Of a DNA stretch of 64,000 nt, positions 24,451-64,000 are shown in pieces. A model generated the notes under the pieces. That model did no database searches. It worked only from the letters and a program-made list of their open reading frames with translations, and was not told the origin of the DNA. Source of the stretch: Numida meleagris. Its lineage: Eukaryota > Chordata > Aves > Galliformes > Numididae. The position numbers were made by a program, and so were the translations under genes. Positions within the stretch are counted from its first letter, which is position 1, and every line of letters starts with the position of its first letter. The DNA is taken from positions 12,338,995-12,402,994 of the forward strand of contig NC_034412.1 of NCBI RefSeq assembly GCF_002078875.1, read 5' to 3'.

Positions 24451-27400
24451 TCTGGTCTACTAGAAGAAGGTGACGTTGCTGGCCTTAAATTGGAAGTTTG
24501 GTCTCAGAATTCAGTGTTACTACAGCTTGGATAATTTCCCTGTTGAATAACTTCGCTCCCATCCTTTTTCCATCCCTTTTTGAATAGCATTTATGCTTTT
24601 AGCATCTCTAAGTAAGGCTTGCTCCTTTGCATGCCAAAGAGATAACGAATGCGTGAAACGTGAGTCATTAGTAACATCAATACTCATCAGTAAATTAAGC
24701 ATACTAAGCCACCAAAGAAAGATAAAAATTAAATACTGCTATATGAGAAATACACTGCAGAGAATAGGACTGTGGGAAGCACTGATTTCAGGAAGGAAAC
24801 AGTCAATTAGAATTTTTTAACCAAGAGTTAAGTTTCTAACCTTTGAAAAAAAGGAATAATCTGACATACCAGCTTGGTAGGGGAGGGGGGAAAATAAAAG
24901 AGATCCCCCTAGACCAGCTAATCTATTTCTGGACCACAGTTTGCATCACCTGCCTGCCAAAGAGGCTTATGCCTACAAGTCCAAAGGAGGGGGGAAAAGA
25001 AAAGAAGCTGCAGTCAGGCCAAGCCTACATTTAGCCTAGAATACGTGGATGGCAGTTAAAGGAAGAGTAAAGCAACACATGATATTTGCCTTAAGTATCC
25101 TCACTGTTTCTCATCCTGAAACACAGGCTTGGCTTTGCTAAGCATCTGCGACATTTACCCTCACTCCATCAGAAACAACTACATCAGATCCTTTTGATAT
25201 TTGAGCTCATCCACCAGCTGATACAGTGGTAGCAATGGAACTACAGAACTAGAGGACAGACTTCTGCAAAATAGCAAAGTATGATTCCATAATACTTATA
25301 TATAATATGAATTGAATGCTCAGGAAATTGAAGTGATCTAGCTCCTGAAATTGAAGTGTCACTGACAGTTGTATATTTGTCAGAAATTTTGTTGCTAACT
25401 TATTGCATTAATTTTGCATATGAGGGTAGGAATCCTTTTTAAAACTCACTGATTTCTCCTTCTGTAGAATCCCACACCCAGGACAGTTAAAAGCAGGTAA
25501 CAGCTTGGAGTACCAGCCAACAGCTAATGAAATATTATGATCTTATGTAACTTGCTTTCAGGTGCATCTTTAGGAAATAACTGTTTAGGTAACTTCATTA
25601 TTGGCTTTCAGTATGAGATGGTGTTTAAGTTTAGCTGTAGAAATGGGAACTTCCTCCTTTCCTGTTTGCTTTCTCAAAAAAAAAATGGACAGGGTACTTG
25701 CAGACTTACGTACCTGCTGTCTCTAATGAGGACTCAACAATAGCCACAGCCTAGAATTAAAAGCAGGGAAAAAATATGGGGGGGAGGGGGAGGAATCCTA
25801 ACACTCATTGCCACCTCCTGCCTCCCCTGCTACTTGGAGCTTAAACTGGACAGTTTTCTTCTTCACTGTAAGATGAAGGTGGTGTCACAGGAGTTGGAAT
25901 TCCCCTTCTCACCTTTTTAACTGGGAGAGAGGGACTCCACTTTGAACTCCCCTCAGGTTTTTTTTTTCAGCTTTACCTTTTTTGGTGTTGCTACAACACC
26001 ATGGCTACAAGATCTATCTGGACTTCTTTTATCCTAATGTCTTGAAAATACTCGATCCATCTTTGTTGTTTCACACATACACAGCTTAGTTCTTCCACTT
26101 ACAGTTCAAGATTTCACAACTCCAGTTGCACAGAGCAAAGGAAAAGACCCCAAACCAGTCCTTCCTCCACCTCCCCCCCCAGAAAGAGATGTCTGTTCAA
26201 TACATGCACATTTCAGCATCAGAAGACACAGAATATGCCTTTACAGAAATACCCCATTAGCCCACTGAAACTCTCCGAGCTTGAACAGTAGAACTGTGAA
26301 ATTTGTTTCCTAGCTGATAAATACACAACATTTGGTTAAAAAGCATGAGTGTGCAGCTCACTGTTCTTCTGGTGGAGCACTGCATGGAGGTGACAACTCC
26401 TCCTCCTCTTGGGACAACCAACCACTAAGCTGAGCAGATCTGTTAAAAATCAGTCAGCTGTTAGAGAAACAGCAAGTGGAAGCATGTTCCTTCTAACACC
26501 ATAGAAAGAACTTTCTTTATGACTCAGTAAACCCAACAAAAAAAAGGTTGTCCAGCTCAGGCTGTCAAGAAACTAGAAAAGTAAAGTAAGAGGAGAAAAA
26601 AACGAAAGCAGGGCAAGCCTTAAAAAGGCCCAACTAGCAGTAAGAGCGTTTTCTCCTTCCAAACTTTTTGTTGTAGTGCGTCAGCAAATCTGAATTTTCC
26701 TTTGCTCATTTAGCTTTAGACAAGCTCTTTCTTTCCTATGGGATGGGAACTGTCACATATTTGAAGACAGGTTGCTGACAACAGCTGGGACAGGGCCCAG
26801 GAACTCTGCAGGTGACATACCTACCTCCAGCAGTGTGAAGGGAGAAGTGGCCACAAGTGACCCAGGCACTTGGAATGTCAACCATCATGACCAAAGCACC
26901 CACCTTTGTAGCTGAGGAAAGCTCATAATGGGGATTAAAGACATATGGTTGAGGGTTTCTTTCAAAGGAAGATCCTCACCAATTACATTATGCAAGCAGT
27001 CTGCATGTGAAGTTGTACCACCTGATCAAGTTCAGCACCAGGCATAGGAATTTTAGTAATGCTAGTTCTTGTACTTTTTTCTATGGAATTTAAAAATTTT
27101 ACTATAACTTACTGATTTTATTTCAGACATAGCACTAATTAAGTGTTCCTTACCAAAAGAAAAAACACCGCTGCTCAATTTTGCTCAATTTCAGCCATCA
27201 GTGCTCACAGGGCACTTTCCTTGTGAACTAATGAGAGCAGAATTAAAATCACTCCAAAGGGTGTGAAACTCATCCAACTCAGTAACCAATACACTGTTCT
27301 CCAAAACCAGTTGAATTTTACCATGTTAAGAAAAAGTCTCAATCTTAAGTTAAACTTCCATCTGACAGAGGTACACAAACCAGATCAGTCCTAAACCGAT

Positions 27401-27904
27401 GACATATTCTTTGAAGCCTGCAGTCTGCAGCAGGCATCAGAGCACATCTACAGTTGATTCTCCCAAAATCCTCCCTTGGAGTTCCTGAAAAGAAGCAACG
27501 TGTAACATCCTGCCCCACCCCTCCGCTGGATCTCCACTTGCAGTTATTACATCTTTGCTCAGGAAGAAGTGCAGTCATGCAACCTCACTCTGCAGTTCAT
27601 TTAAAGCCAGACCACTCTGCCAATGTACTGAAAGCTGCCCTAGCGGTGGGGAGAAAGTGTCACCTAAAAGAGTTTAAATTTATTTTTCAGGCCAGCTACA
27701 TCCTTGGCCTGTACTGAAAATGACAGCCAGGACAACAACCACCACCACTTGCCATTGGAGGTACTATTTTTTTTTTCCTTCCTTTTAAAACAGGCAACCA
27801 ACAACTTATTTTCCCAGTGAAACAGAGTTACACAAGTGGCTTTATATCAAATTTGCAAACACCTCAAAAGTCGATGAAAGCCAGATTCTAGAGGGAGACA
27901 ACAG

Positions 27905-29914
27905 GGGTAAAAAAATATCAATACACATGATATTTTAATACAAAATATTAGCTTTTTTTTTTACACAAAAGTCAGTTTTTTTAAAATATAGAACCTTAAA
28001 AAATGAACAAATTGCTATCCACACACTATAAACACTTCTTTGTGCTCAGTTTGATCAAGTTATCAGAACAATTTAAACACCAGTCCATAGTTTAAACACT
28101 GCCTTGAAGTTTTATGAAAACTATGCCGCACTGTGCACTACCATTGTATGTACAGTGTGAAGCGCCTTCTTTCAGTTTTAATACCATAGAAGAAACTGTT
28201 CAGTTATCAGGTTTTGTGCAAGGATTTCACATTCTACTCATGCTCATGACAGATTTGCATTACATTTCAGTTGCACTGGTATGAGCAACCACATGTAATT
28301 CTGTGAATGTTCACTGTAAGAATGTCCATTACATGGATTGAGATACATATTCTGAAAGTACAAGTTCTTCAGCTAGATAAAAGAAAACTTGTTATTGTTA
28401 GTTTAGGGGAAATGCTAGCCTGATTAACCGGAATTTAACAATTGCTAAGCACTGAAATGAATTTTGATTTCTCAAAGTTGAATAAAAGTAATTAACTATC
28501 ATATTTTCGTAGAGATGGGCTACATAGCAGGTGCATCGCAGGATGATATGTAATCGCCCATTTTTTGAACCCAGAAACAGGAAAAAAATTCCCTCTAAGA
28601 TGGAGGTCTTAAAAGGTCTTGTTTTAACAGCAAATCATCCACAAATTGCAGGCTGTTAGCCAAGTTGATTTAGGATGATTTACTTGCATTACAGTAATTT
28701 ACACAATTGAACTTTATGCATACAGTACAAAACTATGAACAAAAAGGTGAAGCAAACTTTTTTATTTATATTCAGGTAAAAACATTAACCTGATGAAGTA
28801 AATTATTGCAGATTTGAGAAATCAGCACATAAAACAGTTGGACAGAGCATTGCTTACAGGTGCTTTATCTGTGTCAAAAGACAAAGGCTGAACTGTTTGT
28901 TCCAAGCTAGCGCTGAGGGGAGAGAAAAAAACTACAAAAGTAACCCAGAACTTAGATCAAGAACAAGAAAATTGTTTACTCAAACAGGGAATGAAACAGT
29001 TAATTTGTCTTTTAAAAAAACTTTACATCAATTCAAAATGCTCTGGCCTCACCACAATACACACTGGCCAGCCCAAACTGTTGGGACTTAAACTACATGA
29101 AATTCTTCCCAGCCTCTAGTAAGAGGCCTCCGCTGCCTGAATCACTGTGTAAACAGCTCTAGAGCGCCGACTGGTGAAGACTTTCACCAGTACATCCTAC
29201 CACTACAGTAAACTATGCTATAAGAAAGGTTCTACCTAGTTACAAAGGCTGAATTATATTGACAATATATATTTGATTTCAGTAAAATTTAAATTATCTT
29301 AATCAGAGAAGGAGGCATGGAGCAATTAAATGCTCACACTAACCAAAACATAACAATTGTCGAATGTTGCACACAAAAGAACCAAGTGAATTGCACATCA
29401 GACAATACATGAGGATGGGTAAAAATTAGAGGCAGGTGAGGGTACACAGAACTAGCCTACTAAACTAGATTTGTCAAATACATGGTGTATTTTAATTTCT
29501 GTACTTATGTACAAAAGTTGTCTTTGGAGGAAAAATTTCAGACTTTAGCTAGATGGATACACACAGCCCAGTATTAAACTGCACAGCGACATTTATTGTT
29601 CCAGCCTGGAAAAACATCCCTTTTTAAATTTCACACAGCAAAGCAAGTTAAAAACTTCACTCGTCAAATAAATGATAATTTAAACAAGAACTTGCTAAAG
29701 AAACCTCGTCACAACAACTTTTTAGGGCCTGAACATTTTAAGTCCATAGGGGCCTTTAATGAATATCAACCAAGTGTCTTTGTTTATAATCTGCAAGCCG
29801 TTTTTCTACAACAAGAAGGCGTAACACGTTTCCTTGACTCAGGTGATATATTTAGAAAAGAATCATGAGTTTCTCTTTTGCTGTAACAGGCAGACATTGC
29901 ATTTTTCATTGTGA
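27905..29914 (-). other. TRIP12: TRIP12 3'UTR (probable extent)
   Basis: AT-rich, ORF-free sequence directly downstream of the TRIP12 stop. Its 3' end is not certain. A candidate ATTAAA poly(A) signal on the minus strand lies at 27,934-27,939; AATAAA copies at 29,592-29,597, about 28,761-28,766 and 27,679-27,684 are alternatives. It contains a perfect 9-bp hairpin at 29,170-29,191. The 2 kb length is an inference from composition and from the long 3'UTR known for this gene. Confidence 0.55.
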
Positions 29915-58584
<28,670 letters not shown>

Positions 58585-61500
58585 CTATGTAACAGGCAAA
58601 CAATTAAGAGAGTAAGTTGGTCTTCAAACACACAGTAGTTCTACAAAGAAATGAAGCAGGAGAGCCTCTACAAAAAAAACACAGTAAGTCTGCATCAGCT
58701 TTTAGTCACCTTACACTGAACTGCTATATCAGTAAAAGAAAGGTTTAAGATATTTATTTTACTCATTTAAGTGATACTAAACTCCAAATTGTTACTTGGA
58801 CATCTTTTGTAACTCACACACTACAGTTACACAAGAGCTTGCAGGCCTTCCTCAAACAGATACCACAGTATAAGGTATGTTTCTTATTTTGATGTGTTTA
58901 CATTCAAAACACCTAAAATGGAAAAATAGAAAGGGTTTAGCTTTAGATTAGAGAGAAGAACTATACTTTGGCAGAAGGATCTCATCTGTTTTGCCTCCGC
59001 TGCTTAGATTAAATCCACACAGCATTAACTTAGACACATTTGCTAGTTGAATCATAATTTTTAGTTAGTCAGTTTGATCTACATTAGTACAGTTTAAGAA
59101 TAACTGCCTTAAATCCAAAGCAGGCTCCTCTACCACCCTCCAGAACTGAAACACATTTGGGTTGTTTTGTTTTGTGTTTCTGCTGTAACTACATCAGTGT
59201 AAACCCTATCACTGTCAGAAAGTCTTCCTTCAGGATGATAACCATGCACATCATCACAGCTTTGGAAGAGGAGTTGGGAATTTTTAATTTAGGAGTATTT
59301 TAACTGTTGAAGACTGACAACTGATACTAATTTGCTCTGGTTTATGAAGCCATCATTCTGAGTGGGCTTCCAACCACAGAACATCTCTGAAATAAAATAG
59401 AGCTCCGTAACGTCCAACTTAGGCATACTACTGCTAGGACGAATATAGCTTTAAAAAGAAATTAGATCACTGCTCCCTCTTCTGGTAACAAAGCAAAAAT
59501 AGAACACACATGAATTTTTTTTTTTAGCACAATACCTATCTAACTGGCTTCTGTTTATTTCTGTGATCCTATGAAAAAAGTTCCAGAAATGCCGAGTTGC
59601 AGTATTTAGGGATGAAATGGTAACTACATACTTTTTGATAGGATATTTAACACAAAAAGGAAAGTAATCTGCAAAGTTATTAATGACCTAGTCAACAGTC
59701 TGTCCTTGCAAATACTATACTGTGTTTGACTCGGAATACATTAAGTGCATACAGCATTAAGTTCCATGTAGACTAATGTTAACCAGATATTCTTGTGTTT
59801 ACTATACACCTGGCTTATTAACCCACAGAACTCAGCAACCTAAGAAAACAAGCTTCAGTACCCAGCCACTGAGCACTGACCTGGAGTTGCCAGCCACTTG
59901 AGTTTTCAGTTGGTCTATACTTATGTGTTTTTTAATGCTCCAAAAGCAATGGCACTTTCTCTACATTATGGTTTCAAATCAGCAGTTTAAGTTGAATTTG
60001 CTACAACAGAAACAGTCACTGACTCTAACTCTACATATAATCTACATATAATAAGTGACTTGCCTTGCTGGGGGGAGGGAAGAGTGGTGTTAGAAAAAAA
60101 AGACAAGATCAGTTTGAAACAGCTGCAACAGAACCCTGGGCTGTACCTATCTGCATTTCTCAAGTTATGGAAGTGCACAGAAACAACAACCCCTCACAGC
60201 TGGTTGTATTTTACAATAGAAATTGCATGCATTAAGTATAGTACTATTAGTCCACAAGATGTATCTGCTGCTCTAGAAGTTCATATTACATACAGATACC
60301 AAATAGCCTTCTTCTCCATGTAACATTATGAGATTTTCACCAAAATGAGGTCTACTTTTACCTTGTATTTGGAAGAGTAAGTAAATTACCCTGGAAAAAT
60401 ACATGAACACATTTTAACTCCTTATTTCAACACATTACTTCCTGCTTCACATTAGTAGGTATTAAGCTTCAAGTAGTCAGACCTAAATGCTAAGACTGTT
60501 CTTAGCAGCTAAGGAATAGACACCATACCCACCGTAAGTGAAGTAAAATAGACTTGGCTTATATCAAGACAGGATTTTTGCTAAGGGCAGAAGTTTCACA
60601 AGACAGCAGAGCTGGCTGAACAGCTTACTGCTGTGTTTAGTGTGGTTCCGCACACTCATGCCTTACTGTCCCCAGGCCAAGACGCAGCATGCACGCTTGT
60701 TGCACACTTCATTCTGGCAGCATTGTGCCACAGTAGTCAGCTGAGCAAGGCTGACAGGAGTCAGGTGAGTACAAACACCATAAAACAGTGGGGCAATGAG
60801 GCTGTGGAGTGATTGTCCTTAAGGGGCATCAAATTAATTGACCCATCTCTTTAAACTGAATTACTTCACTGAGAAGGTGCTACAGAATGTAGAGTTAGAT
60901 TGGCAGACAAGCTGCAAAACATATCGTGGCCTGTGCACTCAGAACAGCTGAGTTCATTCTCTCCTGCCTCTCAGTGTGAGCACTCTATTTATCAGATCTT
61001 TCTGTATGTTTTCCTTTTCCCAAGTCTTCCCTTCTACCTCTGACACACCTACCAGAGCACATAAGCACTTCAACCTCCCTTTATTTATTTCAAAAGGCAA
61101 AAAGGATTTGACACTGGACTTCTCAGAGCTTGCTTCCTTTCAACTGTTTATAGCCACTCTGTCCTTACAGTTCATTGCTCAAGAAGGCTTAAGTCACTCT
61201 CATCACCTGCATCATTTGGGAAATCCTTCCAATCTTCCCAATAACGTAAGCTGAAGACTGCTAGTTTCTTTAGCACAGCACCAAGCCTCCTTTTTCCTCA
61301 CCATTTCCTTCTTCCCCTTAACACACTGCTGGTATGCCTCCTGCCTCAGAGTTAGTCCTCTGACTATTAGATCCGCAGGTGGAAACCAGCCCCAACCCTT
61401 CACAGGTAAACAGGGTACAACCCACACTCAGATAGATGGGATTAGAGATGCCCTATGAGTGTCTGACAAAGGAAAGCACTAGTCATGCTGCCACAGACAA

Positions 61501-64000
61501 GGACTTTCAGGTGAATTAAATCCTTGTTTATCACTATTCAGCATTATTTCTTTAATAGAGAGCAATCCTTAAGAAATCCATTTCAAAGAGTAGAAGCTAT
61601 GAACAGAGAAAGACTTAAGAAAAAATCAGGCTTAAGCAGTTCATATTCAGCAAATGAAAATTTCAGATGTGAACTTTAATTCTGAAGTAGAGCTGTAGGT
61701 TTCCCTGTAGCAAGCAGATAAATTGCTTATGCTATGGCATCATCCTATTTGCATGCCAAATACTCACGGTAATGAGTCTAAGGAAGGGACCCAAAACAGG
61801 CTAAACCTGAAACTGTGTAGCCCAACAGAAATCAAATGAAGTTAAAAAAACTTAGAAACATCTTCATATTTTAAGTGCCTCTACCAGTCAGCTTTTTTTT
61901 TTTTTTAAAAGCATTTTTTCGTACAAAAGAAACAAGTTCTGAATGCAGCTGCATCTACTGCTTATTTCAAAACTCTGAACATATTACTCAAGCCTAAGTG
62001 AAGTTAAATCTTCACAGTCTATACTCCTGAAATCCCTTAGTTTGCAGTTCAGAAAAAATAATCAATAGATATCTACTTGTTAGAGCTGAAAGTTTAGACT
62101 TCAGATTGGCTCCTTTCCTGCTCAGGCAATAAAGGTGGGATAAAAATAGCTGTGGCGGGGAAAGGCACCTCCTGCCACTCTAATGCTCCAGTATTCCCCT
62201 CAATATCAACCCAGACATCCTTAACAGCTGACTGTAGTTCCATATATCATTCTTCAACTGCAATAGTTGTATTATCACAGGCATAACTGAATACAACTGC
62301 TAGTCATAAAAATGTCCCCACTTATCCCAGGCCATTCTTCCAAGAACCACTCTCACACCACCATCCTCCACTCTCCCTCATTCCTTGCTTTTCATCAATC
62401 CTTACAGGGTTTTGGGTTATTTTCTACTAGTTCTGTTGACTGACCTTATTTCAAATTTCTTTAAACACCTGTCTCAAACTGTACCTCTATAGAACACGTT
62501 ATAGTTATTGCAGTGACTTCTAAGCACACTTCACCAGACAGAGGGGCATATACAGCAATAATTTTATCTAGATCACCATTTGCCATTCTGCTTTAGAAAA
62601 CATTAGGGTTGTTAACATCTGTGACATATCACCTACTTATGCTCCCTTACTCTCCTAAAGTTTTTAGCTTACCAGAGCAATCCTTCCTTAACAAGGTATC
62701 TTGATGGCTTCTTAACTTTTTTTTTTTATATTTCACAGCATTATCCAAAACACCTATTTTCTTAAAATATTTGCAACTTATATTAGTATTAACCAGTTAG
62801 CGGAGCTCCCTAACAGCCAAAGGTTTTTGTTGTGTTTTTTTTTTTTTTAAGAATTGTTACTATTGATTCAAGATTTTTTTCAGATGGTTGTGAAAGAGCT
62901 TTAATGCACCTTTTGAAAAGCTACGACTACTTAAGAACACAAAGTTTAGCATCTTCATTTACTCTAGATCAAGGCCTTACATCTTAGTAACATTTAAATA
63001 GCTCAGTGATATTTAGTATAACCACACTCCAATTAGTAATGTTCAGTGTAATAGCTATTCAATTATGTTTAACATCTGCTTACTTTAGGTTAGAGCAACA
63101 CATCTTATACTTGCCAGTATCTTTTCCCTCCGCAAACTGGGATGTCATCTAGAGAAAAATTTTTTTAAGCATCTAATGAGTCTTACTATGCTTTATGACC
63201 CTTACCACGGACTTTAAGCACCCATTTACTGTCCGTACCATCTTAGTTCTATTTATAACGTAAAACCAAGACCAAGTACATGTTTACCTTTCACAAAAGC
63301 TGACTTTCAAGTCACAAAACAGCTAAAGCTGGTCAAGCTGGCTTTCACAGTACATATTTGGTAGAGATAATTTAAGCTGATATTCTCAGTGTTGTTTTTC
63401 AAGCTACTCAACACTCCCCCCTTAGACTGCGCCATCCCAGTGTTTTGACTCCTGGCTGAAGGTTTATAAGCAGTCATAAAAACTATCCCCCACCTTCATC
63501 TCTTTTGCTCACTTATCAGAAGTAAATTCTTTCATCTCCCTGCTGCTTTTCTCCACTGTCCAAGAAGTTGCTCATAAGAAAGGACAGACTTTAAGAACTT
63601 GCTGGTTAGTCCCATTCTTACTCCTTCCCCTCTCACTTCATCCTGGAGAAGTTTAGTTTTTCCTCAGGAATTCATCACCCATTAAGTCTTGAACCAGGTG
63701 TAGAAAGCTTTGTCATAATAAAGCAATGCCTCTCCCATTCCCCAATGCTATCCTTCTTCAACTAGGTTAGGTCATTCTAGAATCAATACTCCAGTCATGC
63801 AAGTTATCCAAAACAAGCCTGTTAGGTCAATTAAATCTGTTTTGATTATACAGGAAGCCATCCAGTTCCTCTTGTTTATTTCACATATTTCCTGCATGAG
63901 TATTAGCTATAGACATGCCCTAGTTCAGACAGGGCTACTCATGATCATGCCTAGACCAACATCCAACAGTTACTTTGGAATCCAACTTAATAAAGCAAGT
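58585..64000 (-). other. TRIP12: TRIP12 intron upstream of the first visible exon
   Basis: Non-coding in all frames by eye. The large exon encoding most of the disordered N-terminal region, which should precede exon 1, is not found here, so this intron runs past the right edge. Contains poly-A/T runs (about 61,893-61,910 and 62,836-62,853). I recognised no repeat family or alternative exon. Confidence 0.7.

Larger units (their letters stand above)
14600..27900. other. TRIP12-DNER intergenic region
   Basis: About 13 kb between the end of TRIP12 transcription and the DNER CpG island. It holds the CR1 fragments at 17.4, 23.1-23.5 and 24.3-24.4 kb, G-run tracts near 24,883 and 25,779-25,795, and otherwise AT-rich sequence with only short, random-looking ORFs. 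No supported gene, tRNA or other RNA. Distal regulatory elements cannot be excluded by eye. Confidence 0.65.

Noticed and set aside
60600..60960. GC-richer patch with a GTGAGT in the TRIP12 upstream intron
   Set aside because: No open frame consistent with an exon and no repeat family recognised. A single donor-like hexamer is not evidence.
61212..61427. Possible extra TRIP12 exon upstream of exon 1 (71-codon minus-strand ORF)
   Set aside because: Translation does not resemble the Ser/Lys-rich N-terminal region, and the phase and splice sites do not support it.

Overview
This is vertebrate genomic DNA, almost certainly avian. Its interspersed repeats are CR1 LINEs, which are typical of birds, including one copy with a long uninterrupted reverse-transcriptase ORF. 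The two genes recognised are neighbours in the same order and orientation as in other amniotes: TRIP12 and DNER, both transcribed from the minus strand (right to left). No bacterial-style operons, CRISPR arrays or rRNA/tRNA genes were seen.

Layout, left to right. (1) 1-13,345 is the 5' part of DNER intron 1. It holds a 2.5 kb CR1 element (about 1,118-3,605) with an open 797-codon frame, two older CR1 fragments (about 1-125 and 9,090-9,440), and a TAAT-rich stretch near 12.3 kb that could be regulatory. (2) 13,346-13,570 is DNER coding exon 1 (signal peptide plus first EGF-like repeat), inside a CpG island of about 12.65-14.55 kb that should contain the DNER promoter. (3) About 14.6-27.9 kb is intergenic, with three CR1 fragments and no supported gene. 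(4) About 27.9-30.1 kb is the TRIP12 terminal exon: a roughly 2 kb 3'UTR and the last 65 codons including the stop. (5) 30.1-58.6 kb carries 37 further TRIP12 coding exons. I placed all 38 by splice sites, unbroken reading phase and recognised protein sequence. They encode about 1,719 residues: the end of the disordered basic N-terminal region, armadillo-like repeats, the WWE domain, a linker and the HECT ubiquitin-ligase domain with its catalytic cysteine (codon 30,017-30,019). (6) 58,585-64,000 is TRIP12 intron. The large upstream exon encoding most of the N-terminal disordered region lies beyond the right edge.

TRIP12 is a nuclear HECT E3 ubiquitin ligase and DNER is a neuronal transmembrane Notch-pathway ligand. 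They are adjacent but there is no evidence that they act together. The points most worth checking are an in-frame alternative acceptor that would remove 27 residues from the WWE domain, tandem splice sites at two other TRIP12 exons, the apparently young CR1 copy in DNER intron 1, and a TAAT-motif cluster upstream of the CR1 copies and next to the DNER CpG island. I found no convincing previously undescribed system.
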